Notes: generated by a model not told the origin, from the sequence alone. A stretch of 64,000 bases of DNA from Branchinecta lynchi (GCA_023053575.1 JAKZAP010000014.1:4650001-4714000), one strand, 5' to 3'. Shown: positions 10,335 to 21,395, counted from the stretch's first letter. Program-made: numbers and translations.

Positions 10335-11344
10335 TTTTTGGGATCCCAAAACGTAAGTGGAGGGATACCTATGACATCGCAAAAATGTCCGTCTGTCCGT
10401 CTGTAAGCACGATAACTCTCTAAGGTAATGAGATATTTTGATGAATCTTGGTGTGAGGATTCATTGGGTCAAGGGCAAGGTCAAGTTCGTAGATGGGCTG
10501 TGTAGCTCCATATTTAGGGGTGGGGGAGGGGGTTCAAATTAAGGGACAAACAAAATATTTTTAAACAGCTAATGTGGTAGTCGATTATGGGGTAAGAAGG
10601 CATTCTGAGCACGATAGTGAAAATCATTTTCACGCCGGATAAGTAGTTCTTCCGAAATTCGGCAAAAACCGGAAAATTGGTTAAAAGTAAAAGTTTTATT
10701 TGAAGTTGATTAAACGGTCGATTTAGAAGTAAGAAGACATGCTGAACACGATGGTGAAAACAATTTTCTCGCCCAACATGTAGTTAGTCCGAAATCCGGC
10801 GAAAACCGGAAAGTTGGTTAAAAGTAAAAGTTTAGTTTGAAGTTGATTAAATGTTTGATTTATGGGTAAAAAGACATGCCGAGCACAATGGTGAAAATCA
10901 TTTTCTCACGGGACAACTAGTTCGCCCGGAATCCGCCAAAACCGGAAAATTTGTTAAAAGCAAAAGTTCGATTAGATGACAGATTAAGGGGCAAGAAGAG
11001 AGGCTGAGTCGGTATATGACAATGGTTTTTACCCGGACATATAATTATTCCGGAATCCGGTTGTCAAACTTTTATTCAAAGTTGATTAGATGTTCTTTAC
11101 AGGGATAAGGAGATACGCTGGTTTTGTTTCTAATTTTTTTTTTTGCTGGACTAGTAGTTCGGTCGGAAATCGGCAGGAAGTCTCGGCCAGTATCGTCAAA
11201 ATAGATATGGCTTATAGAGGTATATCTGAACTTGGTTTTCTCTGATGATTAGCCTGTCCAAGACTGGATCTGGCGAAGACAAGACCCGACTGTCTGAATC
11301 AAATATTAGATTTTTGGGATCCCATCGACACCTTTGGTCTTGTT
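10335..11344 (+). repeat. Family A repeat, full-length
   Basis: Complete from TTTTTGGGATCCCAAAACGTAAG to CACCTTTGGTCTTGTT. The array has units near 10590, 10725, 10865 and 10990 with the CCGGAATCCGG motif. The GTCC run is short (GTCCGTCTGTCCGTCTG). Confidence 0.85.
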
Positions 11345-11481
11345 ATCCCAGACCAGGGGAGCCGACATCTACTTACTCTCGATGTAATCTTTGACCAGCC
11401 ATGTGGCGGAAAGTGGTCGAAGCAGCTTCACCAGAAAGTGGTCTTTCAGAGTTCGCCCTGAAATTTGGATGATTCCATACC

Positions 11482-11890
11482 ACGATGAGCTTATCAGGAG
11501 CACTGGGCTACATCCTGGAGGAGTCAGGACTGGGAGTCAGGGCTCGGAGATGTTCGAAGATGGAGTCAGGACTCGGAGATGCCCCTCCCCTCTCAGCGGA
11601 AAAGCGATCGCCAGAACCATTGCCTACGTGGCCATGTACTGACTGACGCTGCGTTACACGCTATTCTGCTTTCCAAGACTACAATCTGAAGAAATCGTGG
11701 AACTTAAAAGCTTGTACACAAAGCTGATGGACAAGGAAGTAAATGTTGAGGATGTAGAAGGTAAGCATTCCTTAGAAAACATACTGGAATTGATCAAGAC
11801 TGCTCCAGTATCGGATGTGAAAGCTTTGGTTCCAGTATTTGGAGATGCTTCGGTACTGCGAAACTTCATAAAAAACGAACGATCTGGATC
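11482..11890 (+). repeat. Tandem duplication, unit 1 (about 409 bp)
   Basis: Begins ACGATGAGCTTATCAGGAGC and runs to GAACGATCTGGATC. The next unit starts immediately, with the same GAGCTTATC.GGAGCACTGGGC phrase at an offset of 409 bp. Similarity to unit 2 is high throughout, so the duplication is much younger than most repeats around it. Confidence 0.85.
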
Positions 11891-11896
11891 ACGGTG
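11641..11896 (+). pseudogene. Coding-like fragment of unknown family, unit 1
   Basis: An open stretch ends with a frame reading ELKSLYTKLMDKEVN, then EGKHSLENILELIKT, VPVFGDAS and LRNFIKNERSG before a TGA at 11895. The peptide has a soluble, mostly helical character, and its counterpart in unit 2 differs by conservative substitutions, which is the pattern expected of formerly coding DNA. I do not recognise the family. There is no signal peptide, membrane segment or transposase motif. It might be an exon fragment of a host gene or part of a mobile element. Confidence 0.45.
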
Positions 11897-12290
11897 AGCT
11901 TATCGGGAGCACTGGGCTACATCCTGGAGGAGTCAGGGATCGGAGATGTTCGGAGATTGACCCAGGATTCGGAGATGCCCCTCCCCTCTCAGCGGAAAAG
12001 CGATCGCCAGAACCATTGCCTACGTGGCCATGTACTGATTGAAGCTGCGCTACACGCTATTCTGCTTTCCAACACTATAATCTGAAGAAGTCATGGACTT
12101 AAAAGCTTGTACATGAAGCTGATGAACAAGGAAGTAAATATTGAGGATGTGGAAGGTAATCATTCCTTAGAAAAAATACTGGAATTGATCAAGACTGCTC
12201 CAGCATCGGATGTCAAAGCTGTGGTTCCAGTATTTGGAGATGCTTTTTTACTGCGAAACTTCATAAAAAGTGAACGATCTGGATCATGGG
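11891..12290 (+). repeat. Tandem duplication, unit 2
   Basis: Second unit of the tandem pair. A one-base difference near 12095 (CATGGACTTAAAAG against CGTGGAACTTAAAAG) shifts the upstream frame relative to unit 1. Sequence continues past the unit boundary without a third copy. Confidence 0.85.
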
Positions 12291-12430
12291 AAGTCGAGAC
12301 TTCTGGTGAAGACATGGTCTATGTTGCGTCGAAAGGAAGAGACCTTAGTAAGCTTCAAAGGGAAGTTTTCGAAAAAAGTGAAAAAGGCAAGATACTTCGT
12401 TCACCTAGAACGGTCATCACCAACGGCTGA
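12107..12430 (+). pseudogene. Coding-like fragment of unknown family, unit 2 with longer C-terminus
   Basis: 107 codons from the first ATG: the same core as unit 1 (KLMNKEVNIEDVEG, LELIKTAPASDVKA, VPVFGDAF) and then a unique continuation with WEVETSGEDMVYVASKGRDL and KLQREVFEKSEKG before TGA at 12428. The continuation keeps a plausible amino-acid composition, so this unit probably shows the original 3' side of the sequence. No promoter, clear start or poly(A) signal was found. Gene, pseudogene and exon remain open; I cannot name a function. Confidence 0.45.
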
Positions 12431-12879
12431 TGTAAAAAAATAGCAGAGCTACCGAGTTTTTTTTTTTAATATAAAATTTAGGTTTGCTTGATCTGAAATT
12501 GAAAATCGAGGCAATGGGAATGGATAATCAAGATGACTTTTTGTACCCGTTAGCAAATGACCAGCCGCCTTAAAAAACGATTTAGTTTCTATTGCAGCAT
12601 GCAGAACCTGCCAACTCTACAAAATTAGCAACTCTATAATGCAGAAAACCCAAAGGCTGAGTCGGTAGCCTAAATCCAGTACAAGAAATGAAGTTGTGAA
12701 CACTAGTCAACAGTAGTTGCACTTTGATTATCTCTTTTGAAAACGATTTATAACGTGTATGGAGGGTGTTAAGCACGATTTCGAACATTGACCTTGAAGA
12801 CCAGTCTGGTTCGTAATCGACTTTTCTTTATAATTTTCTTGTTTTAAAAATTCGTAGAGACCATATGTTGATGATTATG
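12431..12879. other. No recognisable feature
   Basis: No recognisable gene. It starts with short A and T homopolymers just after the fragment above (12433-12471). Confidence 0.4.
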
Positions 12880-13150
12880 AAACTTATTTCTGGTACACTA
12901 GCCAGTTTGATTCCATTTTCGGTGTCAGCTCGGGATTGTATGTCAGGATTGCACTGTCGTTCAAGAAAATCGGACTAGTACGAGAATTTGTACTTTTTTG
13001 CAAAATAGGTTGAGAAAATGACATTAACTTTTTTCTGGTTCTTTATACGCCAAATCCGACTTCATTTTCGGTTTCAGCTTGTCATTTTCCATCAGAGTCG
13101 TGCTTCACTTCAAGAATAACGGACAAACACGAAAATTTGGATTTTTTGTT
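12880..13150 (-). repeat. Family E repeat, copy 2 (inverted)
   Basis: The reverse complement aligns with 9185-9430, including CCGTTATTCTTGAA, CGAAAATGA.GTC.GATTTG, AAAAGTTAATGTCATTTT and CAATCCTGACAT. Copies 1 and 2 are inverted with respect to each other and separated by about 3.5 kb. Confidence 0.7.
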
Positions 13151-14765
13151 CGAAATCTGGAAAAAATGGCATTTGCCAAACCTCCATTTGCCCGTAGGCC
13201 TACTATTATAGGCGAGATCTGCGCTTATCACAGCTCTCAGCCTTCATGTTTCCAAGGGGCTTTCCCCTTCTTGGAAAAATACTCCACACTCTTAATCTCC
13301 ACTCTTAATCCGAAATGTTTCCGAAAAGCAGATACCGTCTAGTTAGGCCACAGCTATGATAGGCTATCCTCGTCTGTAACACATTATTACAGGTTTCCTC
13401 CTGGAAGTTTGGCCTAGTCCACGTTTATCTCAGCTTCTCAGCCTTCAGATGTTTCGAGGGAGCCTCTCTGAGGCAATTTTGTTTTTTTGCCTGATCCCGA
13501 ATAGAACCCAGATTCCGAAAATAATCCCCGTTTGAGCGGGAACTGAATATGGTAATTCCTCATTTAATTATTTCAGACTGCTGCCAAAAACGAGTTCAGG
13601 GATATCTTTGTCTATCGCGTCTCCTCACTCCTTACAGCAATACTGCACACCCTCGTGACTTGGTCACCTAATGTTTAAGACACCGAAGCTGCCGGTTTCA
13701 CCGGATTCCGACCGGCTTAACTCTAACTCCTCTGCTTCATTGATTCCAAGCGGCTTGAAGCCCCCCAATTACAGTAGATTAAATGCAGAACTTACTAATT
13801 AGAACTGAATAAATAACGTTACGCAGCTGCCACTGACGCTTTGATTGCAGAGCTCAATGGGTAATTTTAGAGGATTTCTGTCACGAACTTGGTTAGTTAC
13901 GAATTTAATAGGAAAGGAGGGGAGTTTCTTACTTTAGGGGAAGTATAGCTTGGGATTTTAATAGTACACATGACAAAAGATGGAAGACCATCTCGAAATT
14001 CGCTGTTTTACTTGAATCTAAATCTCTTACCACATCTGTTTAGGGATATGTGCAAGCTTTTACCACCAAAGTGTCATAAAAAGTCTAGCCTACAACTGAA
14101 AAAATAACTCTGTTCCTTGAGGTTGTTAATCGAAGAGTATGTAAACCCTTTGTTCATCGCCTGATGTAACTCTGCTCTATGGTTCCGCGACGCCGAAACC
14201 CTCAAATATATTGTATTAGCCTAATGACATTTCAGTAGATTATTAGTAAGAACATGTTTTTGAGTTTCACGTATTTTCTTGCAAAAGAACTTTCCTTTGA
14301 GTGTATTCTTTATTATTTATTGTATTTCTTGCTCTAAAAAACTAGCTGTTTATGACAGGAATGTTTGATTCCTGAACTCTTTTCTGGTATTCACCCCCTG
14401 GGCTATTTGGCCAGAATTAAGTGTGGGTTTGGGTCAAGCAAAAACTGAAGGTACGATTAGGAAAGAAGTCGATGTTTTGATGCGGTTTTGATGCGGTCTT
14501 TAAAAATCGGTTAAAGAAACATCTCCTTGAGAGTAGTTGGTGAGTGGAGGGTTTGGAAGACGAGAGAGGACAAATTGACAAATTAATTAATAAATTTTTA
14601 GTTTATTTTAGTGAAGGTTTGACTAGAATATGATAGTAAATGTGTACTGGTTGCGTTTTTCAAGCATGTATGTGCTTTGCGTGTAACCGGTCGTCAAGCC
14701 GGAATGATTTTTTTTTTAGTTAAGTTGTTGAATCCTGAAATCCTTAGAACGATCGTGAAGAGGTT
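13151..14765. other. Long stretch with no recognised gene
   Basis: About 1.6 kb, moderately AT-rich. No open frame longer than 60-90 codons with recognisable content and no clear match to other parts of the window. The phrase TTTATCTCAGCTTCTCAGCCTTC around 13425 resembles a phrase near 13220 and may be an old local duplication. Confidence 0.4.
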
Positions 14766-15289
14766 AAAAAAACGTAACTGGCGGGATACGTCTAACTTCA
14801 TAAAAGTTGTCCGTCTGTCCGTCCGTCCGTAAGCACGATAACTCGAAGGGAACGAGGTATGGGAGGGGGTTCAAGTGAAGGGTGAACAAAATATTTTTTA
14901 ACAGCTAATGAGACAGTCGATTTAGGGGGAGAAGACGTGCTGAACACGTATTTTTTTTGCCGTACAAATAGTTCGCCCGGAATCCGGCCGAAACCGGATA
15001 ATTTGTTATAACTACAAGTTTTATCTGAAGTTGATTAGAGGTTATATACTGGTAAGGAGGCTTGCTGAATCCGTTTCAGAAAATTATTTTCACGCGGGTC
15101 AAATAGTTCGCCCGAAATCCGATAAGTATACCTATACTTGTTTTCTCAGATGATTAACCATTGGCATTAATCTATATCTTAATAGTAAAAATGTTTAAGG
15201 AGTCTGGCGAAGACCGGAAATCTACAAGTCCAAGTTATCTGGATCAAATATTATATTTTTGGGATCCCACCGAAACCTTAGGTATTGTT
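14766..15289 (+). repeat. Family A repeat, internally deleted copy
   Basis: Head with AAAAACGTAACTGGCGGGATAC and a GTCCGTCTGTCCGTCCGTCCG run, part of the G-rich box, one or two array units, then the tail (TCTGGCGAAGACCGG, TTTTTGGGATCCCACCG, ending TTAGGTATTGTT). Most of the array is missing. Confidence 0.75.
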
Positions 15290-15369
15290 GCAAGTGCAAC
15301 GATTCACAGTTGCAGGACCTCATCTGTCATCATCGGCTTAAAGTCGTACTGCTAGTCGAGACTTAATTG

Positions 15370-15790
15370 GCAGGCTGCCCTCCACCCCACTCCGTTCGTT
15401 CTGTGCAAAACTTTCTTTTGTGGTTTGCTAATGAGTCTGAGCATTGTATCCTCGCCCCCCCCCCCCATATACTCCCTTAATCTGTGAGTTATGAATATCT
15501 GTAGGTTTTCAATGAATATCCACCCCACCCCACCGCAATCCATTCGTCCTGTGCTAGAGTTTATTTTTGTGGTTTGCTAATGGATCGAGCACGTGTCCTC
15601 GAGATGACACATTTTGCCCTCCCCTTTATTTCCCCCCTTATCTCTTAGTCATGAATGTCTAGGTTTTCTATGAGAATTCCCCAACCCAACTCTGCTCGTT
15701 CTGTGCAAATGTTTCTTTGGGGATTTACTAATGAGTCGAGCATTGAATCTTCGACGTGAAAAATTGTTGCTCTCCCCTCTAGAGAGCAAA
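15370..15790 (+). repeat. Tandem repeat, three units of about 150 bp
   Basis: Units start near 15373, 15517 and 15676. They share CCACCCCAC-like C-rich openings, CGTTCTGTGCAAA.CTTTCTTT, GGTTTGCTAATGAGTC.GAGCATTG and TATGAATRTCT.TAGGTTTTC.ATGA. They are diverged but in register. Sequence 15791-16194 downstream shows nothing I recognise. Confidence 0.75.
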
Positions 15791-16194
15791 GTTATCTATT
15801 GCGAAACTCTTTCGTTCTCCCTACTTGCTCGTATCCCCTCCCCCTCAGAATTGATGTGCACTGGATGACCTGCACTGGCAACATAATCAATATTTGTTTG
15901 ATGAAAAATGAACAGGGGTCGACACCTTCTATCGCTTCTTTGAGACCACCAAAAGACGACGCTGAAAAAGGCAAATTACTATTACAAGGCAAATTACACG
16001 TGTCTATCCTTTTTTTTCATCGTTTCTTAAAGACCATCTAAAGAAGGCATTGGTAAATGCATACTATTTACACGAATGTGTTCGAAAACAACACATTTTC
16101 GGTTTTCGAGGTGGATGTGATTTTATCTAATGGGCTTGGTTCGAAACCACGGAATAACTTGATTGAATACTAGGCCTCCCCGGATAAGTTGAAC

Positions 16195-16430
16195 TAAGTG
16201 CCTGTTCCACCCTACTTATCGTAGTTACTACGCATGAAGTCCTGGCTTCTTGGCATCAAGGCTGGAACGCTTTATTCTATTTCCGGCAAAATACCGTGCT
16301 GCGGGGTGATCGCGCCAATGTGAAACCACACTGACTACACTCCCGAGCATGGTAAGTAAGTAGTTACAATTTCGAGAAGGTTGGAACGATCGGCGTAGTA
16401 CATTTTCACAAGGTTGGAACGAAATAGTAT
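16195..16430 (+). repeat. Family D repeat, copy 2
   Basis: Matches 558-830 in the same orientation: CCACCCTACTTATCGTAGTTACTACGCATGA, then GAGCATGGTAAG and the GAGAAGGTTGGAACGATCGGCGTAGTA phrase. It is shorter because the central block is partly deleted. Confidence 0.65.
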
Positions 16431-16513
16431 TGTCTTGACCTACGTTGCCTGGGCAACGTGAAGTGTTGCAGCAACCTTTGTTCGGCTTCTCCGAGAAAAG
16501 TGTTGCGAGAGCT

Positions 16514-16558
16514 ATCCATAACTTTTTAGTTTAAAATACCAAAATACCTCTACTAATT
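16514..16558 (+). repeat. Family C fragment, left flank of the LINE insertion
   Basis: GCTATCCATAACTTTTTAG and the following bases match 19758-19805 inside the intact family C copy. The match stops at CTACTAATT, where the LINE 3' end begins on the other strand. The rest of this family C segment resumes after 18990. Confidence 0.55.
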
Positions 16559-16777
16559 ATTGCGCAACATAAATTATTATTGTTTATTTATAACCCATCA
16601 ACTGGCCGAGGCCAAACAAGACAGAGTATGGAAAAAGATACAAAAAATAAATGGATAAGTAAACAGAGTAAACTGAAGCACAAAATAACAAAAAAAATCC
16701 AAACAAGCTTGAGTCACGTCCGTTTTAAGGGGCTCCGCATTAATAGTTCGTAGACTTCGTAAACTCAATCACTTTCG

Positions 16778-17294
16778 GACAGAGTAGGCTGTACGCAGGG
16801 TGTTTGGCACTCCCACAATTTGCGCATATTTCAGATAGGTTGAGGTGCACGGGCTCTCACGGCTGGATTCGTGGCTCCCACCACACTTAGAGCATTTGAC
16901 GTTGTTCTTGCAGTCAGAGGCTAAGTGGCCGAACTCTTGGCACTTGTAAGACCGCTCTGGGGGATTTACTTGAATATTCGGAAGTAGTCGTTGTCAATAT
17001 GAAAACTCTCTTTCAAATTTCTCTCGAGATCGTCTTGAGTTTCGAAGTAAATTTTGACGGCAAGGGACTTACCGATCTTTGTTACGTGGGTACAGCCAAC
17101 CACGGCCTGTAGCACTTCAAATTCCGAAACGGATAAAGGAATTCCTTTACCAACCCAACAAATTTTTCTTCTTTTATTTCTCCAGGGAAATGCTTAGCGA
17201 TGATTTAGTCTTTGACTTTCCTGATCCATTTGCTTTTTGACGATTTTACACGGACCACAGAATCACTCGCGTCGCAGCTCTCAGTTATTTTTCG
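16778..17294 (-). pseudogene. LINE ORF1 C-terminal half with CCHC zinc knuckle, frameshifted
   Basis: Successive minus-strand frames give ITESCDASDSVVRVKSSKSKW (cut by the family A insertion upstream), then a segment with TKIGKSLAVKIYFETQ typical of the RRM-like part of gag-like ORF1 proteins, then YKCQEFGHLASDCKNN followed by CSKCGGSHES, i.e. a CX2CX4HX4C-type knuckle (first Cys spacing altered) and a second Cys pair. The frame closes with a stop about 16778. At least two frameshifts separate these blocks, so the gene is dead. The family's usual role is RNA binding in the retrotransposon particle. Confidence 0.65.
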
Positions 17295-18435
17295 TTTTTG
17301 GGATCCCAAAACGTAACTGGAGGGATACCTATGACATCGCAAAAGTTGTCCGTCTGTCCGTCCGTCCGTCTGTCCGTCGGTAAGCACGATAACTCTAGAA
17401 GCGAATGAGATATTTTGATGAAACTTGGTGTGAGGATTCGTTGGGTCGTCGGACCAGTCAAGTTCGTAGATGGGCTTTATAGCCCTACATTTAGGGGTGG
17501 GGGTTCAAATTAAGGGGCAAACAAAATATTTTGAAACAGCTAATTTGATAGTCGATTATGGAGTAAGAAGACATGCTGAACACGATGGTGAAAACCATTT
17601 TGACATCGGACAAGTAGTTCGCCCGGAATCCGGCCAAAACCGGAAAGTTTGTTAAAAGTAAAAGTTTTATTTGAAGTTGATTAAATGTTCGATTTAGGGG
17701 TAGGAAGACATGCTGAGGACGATGGTGAAAACCATTTTCTCGACAGACAAGTAGTTCGCCCGGAATCCGGCCCAAAACGGAAAGTTTGTTAAAATTAAAA
17801 GTTTTATTTGGAGTTGATTAGATGTTCGATTTAGGGCAAGAAGACATGCTGAAAACTTATGTGAAAAAATTTTCTACCTGGACATGTAGTTCCCCCCGAA
17901 TCCGGCCAAAACCGGAAAATTGTTGGAAGCTTAAGTTCTATTTCTAGTTGATTAGATAACCGATTTAAGGGTAAGAAGAGATGCTGAATCCGTGTTTGAC
18001 AATCATATTTTACCCGGAAATATAGTTTGAACGGAATCCGGCTGGAGTCGGAAAATTTGTTATAAGTTAAATTTTTATTTGAAGTTGATTAGATGTTCAT
18101 TATTGGGGAAAGAAGATTTCCTGAGTTCTTTTTTTAGCTTTCTTTTTTCGCCTGACAAGTAGTTCTGGAGTTCGGCCGAAACCAGGAAATTGGCAGAAGT
18201 GGCAGGAAGTTTTCGTCAAAACAGATATGACTTATAGGGGTAAACACACATCCTGAGTCCATATGTGAACTTGGTTTTCTCAGATGACTAGCTATTTGGC
18301 CTTAATCTGTTTCTGAATTTTAATTGTAAAAATGTTCAAGGAGTCTGGCGATGACTGAATCTGGCTAAGACAAGACCCAGTTGTCTGGATCAGATATTGA
18401 ATTTTTGGGATCCCATTGAAACCTTTGGTCTTGTT
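17295..18435 (+). repeat. Family A repeat inserted in the LINE ORF1
   Basis: Full copy from TTTTTGGGATCCCAAAACGTAACTGG to CCTTTGGTCTTGTT with five to six array units. Both flanks (minus-strand reading) carry ORF1 sequence, so this copy gives the cleanest view of the family A ends: the insertion starts at or next to the TTTTTGGGATCCC palindrome and ends at GGTCTTG(TT). No target duplication longer than 1-3 bases is evident. Confidence 0.85.
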
Positions 18436-18847
18436 CTTTAATACCGGAAACCTTTGGTGGGTTTGCAACAACCACTGAATATAACTTTTGTGGATTAGTT
18501 TCAGCTGCATTAGCAGTAGTCTTGATTGGGGAGTTCTGAGGGGTTTCGAATGATACGTGCAATGCTTCCTCGAGTTTGCGCTCCAACTTTTGAAGGCGCC
18601 TAGAAAGGTCCGCGCGCGACTTGAAAGTAGTATCTGGCACTTCACTTATATCATATATGCAAAAGATGATATTTTCGGTATCTTTCCAAAAAGACCCAAA
18701 GGCCTCAGTTAGATCAGTTAATAGTTCGTCTTTGGTCCCATCCCTCAGTTTGAATGCAACATCGAAATCGGCTAAACATTTTCTCGCGTTAACAATCTGT
18801 TGTTTTCTGTAAAAATCCCATCCAATTGCAACTATATCGTCTGTCAA
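18436..18847 (-). pseudogene. LINE ORF1 N-terminal half (coiled-coil region), truncated by insertion
   Basis: About 137 codons of ORF1 from a Met at 18847 before reading into family A. Visible: an acidic/hydrophobic N-terminal part, a heptad-like segment SRRLQKLERKLEEAL (short coiled coil), and then YSVVVANPPKVSG, close to the conserved Y(S/A).VV motif that precedes the RRM-like domain in gag-like ORF1 proteins. The frame continues for 25 codons through the end of the family A copy; these residues are not part of the original protein. It cannot encode a functional ORF1 product. Confidence 0.6.
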
Positions 18848-18990
18848 TTCTTCCTGTCAAATGCATGCGATATGAAGTTCAAAACTCCGTTCTGAATCAC
18901 GCGCAAGCCCATAACTTACCAAACCATGTTTTGATCCAACTATCCACAACGAGTAGAGATCATCACGGGTCAAGAGCTGATGAATGACAG

Positions 18991-21140
18991 ATCGTTGTTT
19001 TACATTATCATTTGTATCCGTTGCGTTAACACTTAATTCTAGGTACAGTGAAAGACCATCACCATAGGCCATTCTAGCATCTCATGGAAATGTCACTGCT
19101 TAGCAACCGGTTCTTGAACGACGACATGAACCAAACTTTTCTTATCATCAAAACACCGGAAATAAAATAGGTACACATACTAGGAAAAGTCGGAAGCCCG
19201 GAAGATGATTATGGTGTAATCGCCGACTGTTGATTACAAGTCCCTGACTTGTCTCACAGTTGGGTTCTGCCTTTCCTTTGTTTGAGTGTTTACCCTACCA
19301 CTAAAGTTGTCAATCGCTCAAAGACTTAATTCTAAGTTACAGTGATAGACCATGGAGACCCATTTTCTTACCCTCAGCTTTAAAGAGATCAAATAAAATG
19401 TGCACCAATTTGCACTAGTTTCTAGCCCCTTATGAACCCCTTCTACCAACTGATTCCTACTTGCAAGTCCATCTCCCCGTGATAGACACAGTATCAAATT
19501 CAAATACATCAGAAACAAAGAATACGATGAATAGGTACACCTACTAGCAACAGTTACAAGCCCCTCATCGCCGAAAATGATTATGGTATGGTCTAACAGT
19601 CGATTTTTGCTTACAAGTAAAACAAAAACAACAGAATATCGGAAGTAGGGACTAAATTGATTTTGCAGCAAGTTGAACTTTACTCTTTTAAATCGCGAAC
19701 ATCGTAACGGGTGAAAACTTGGAACATTATCTTACATAATCTAGTTGGTATTATTAAGCTATCCATAACTTTTCAGGATCGAAATACCATAGATGCCACT
19801 CTGCTAATTCTTTCGAGACTATGTCACATTATCATTTTTATCCGTTGCGTTAACAAGGGTCGGAAACCTCTCACCGCCGAAGATGATTATGGTATACGAG
19901 CCAATTGTTACTTACAAGAGTTACAAGTCCCTAACCTGTCTCACAATTGGGTTCCGCCTAGTCTTTGTTTGAGTTTGTACCCTACCACTAAAGTTGTCAA
20001 CCCCTCAAAGACTTAACTCCATGTTACAGTGATAGACCAAGGAGACTAATTTTCTTACCCTCTGAAGTATAGAGATAAAAAAAATGTGCACCAATTTTTC
20101 CAAGTTTCTAGTCCCTCGTGAACTCCTTCTAGCAACCGACTCATACTTACAAGTCCATCTCTCCTTGATAGACATGGTACCAAATTGTTTTCACGATCAA
20201 ATACACTGGAAAGAGATAATAGGATTAATAGGAACACCAACTACCAACATTGCTAACCCCTCATCGCGGGAGATGATTATTGTCTAACAGCCGACTGTTG
20301 CTTACAAGTAACCTACATGTCTCACGATTGGGATTGGCCTATTTTCGGTTTCAGTGTATACCTCACTACTGAAGTTGTCAACCCCTCTTAACTTTCATAC
20401 TGTTGTATCTAATGAAGGTATTTTTGTACCAAAAAACAGATGGCAAATATTTTGATCAGCTCATCGAGGTCTAGCGATTGCCGTTGAAAAAAAAATCTGT
20501 ATTAGTGCAAATGTTGGCTTTTTTGCCGTAGGCCAGCTTTTAATTTCACCACTTAGAAAGGAGGAAAGGATAAGCTATAATTTCTTCAGCAGTGAGATAA
20601 CTTTTACAGTTTAAGAGGCCCATCTGATTTCATTTATCTTCCTCACTGCCAAGTGTAAGAGGAATGATAAACTCAGCTGAAATCACAAACAGAAACGGGT
20701 AGCAACAATAGATGGTAGCACTTTTGGACCCGTTGGAAAATGACACTTTTTTGATTCTGTAAGTTTTTATATTTATCACTCAAAGAAGATGTATTGGCTG
20801 TGTGGCCAGGGAACTGCCGCACATATTTCGCACTTACAGATTTTATTCCATCTTCAGTTTAAAACTGGTGCTTGTCTGGTTGCCTGCTAGAACGGAGCTT
20901 TCCACTCGATAGCAGAAACATGGTTTGATGAAACGAAAGTTTGGCTGCATAACTTTAGATAGTCCTCTCTGACATAGGCTGTACATCTCCACTTTAGTTC
21001 GCACACTGTAGGCTGTGGCTCAATTACAAGCAAAAACCATCCTTTTTGGCCCCAGGCAACAGTTCTAGGGATTTTTCCAAAATGTAATGTCATATTCATC
21101 AATCCGGCTTAAGGTCCACACTTTCCGTAAAAACTGCACA
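18991..21140 (+). repeat. Family C long repeat with internal repeats, copy 1
   Basis: Contains three internal repeats of a roughly 400-bp unit (anchors TTACAAGTCCCTGACTTGTCTCACA near 19223, 19924 and a diverged one near 20303) with shared phrases TACCCTACCACTAAAGTTGTCAA, CAGTGATAGACCA.GGAGAC and AATGTGCACCAATTT. The 3' part (20220-21140) matches the reverse complement of 59440-60540. The minus-strand frame at 20887-21102 (71 codons) is present in both copies but matches no family I know. There is a short A-rich/T-rich mix but no terminal inverted repeat that I could fix. Confidence 0.65.
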
Positions 21141-21387
21141 GGTTAGACCCTTACCATTTTCTGATAATAAGCGCAAATCGGAGTAGGAAAAAAAAACACG
21201 ACAAAATCGAAGTGTTGGTCTCGCAAAAAACGCACAGGTTAGACCCTCACCACTTTTTGAGAATAAGCGCAAATCGGGATACTAGGAAAAATAAATAAAA
21301 AAAGAACAAAACCAAAGTGTTGCTCTCGCGACACAACTAAGACTTTCTATTGTTAGAATGGTGGAACACGCTGTAATTATAACTTGG
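21141..21387 (+). repeat. Local direct duplication of about 100 bp
   Basis: GCACAGGTTAGACCCT.ACCA occurs at about 21137 and 21233, followed in both by AATAAGCGCAAATCGG, GAAAAA-rich sequence and CGA/CAAA.T.(G)AAGTGTTG.TCTCGC. Two units, about 96-100 bp apart. Confidence 0.7.
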
Positions 21388-21395
21388 GTCCGAGA

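Larger units (their letters stand above)
16559..18990 (-). mobile_element. LINE-like element carrying ORF1 (gag-like) but no ORF2, interrupted by family A
   Basis: Read on the minus strand: coding-like ORF1 from 18847, interruption by a family A copy (17295-18435), the rest of ORF1 to a stop near 16778, then a short 3' UTR ending GGCCTCGGCCAGTTGATGGG..AATAAACAATAATAA at about 16560. The 3' end has the AATAAA plus short-repeat form common in non-LTR retrotransposons. No endonuclease or reverse transcriptase lies between the zinc-knuckle region and the 3' UTR, so this copy is either an ORF1-only derivative or has lost ORF2. It sits inside family C: sequence similar to 19758-19850 flanks it on both sides. 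Confidence 0.6.

Noticed and set aside
18365..18440. Extra C-terminal residues of the LINE ORF1 frame (QRFQWDPKNS...)
   Set aside because: These codons are the end of the inserted family A copy.
19318..19671. 117-codon minus-strand frame as a gene
   Set aside because: It lies in an internally repeated part of family C and the frame is not kept in the neighbouring unit.
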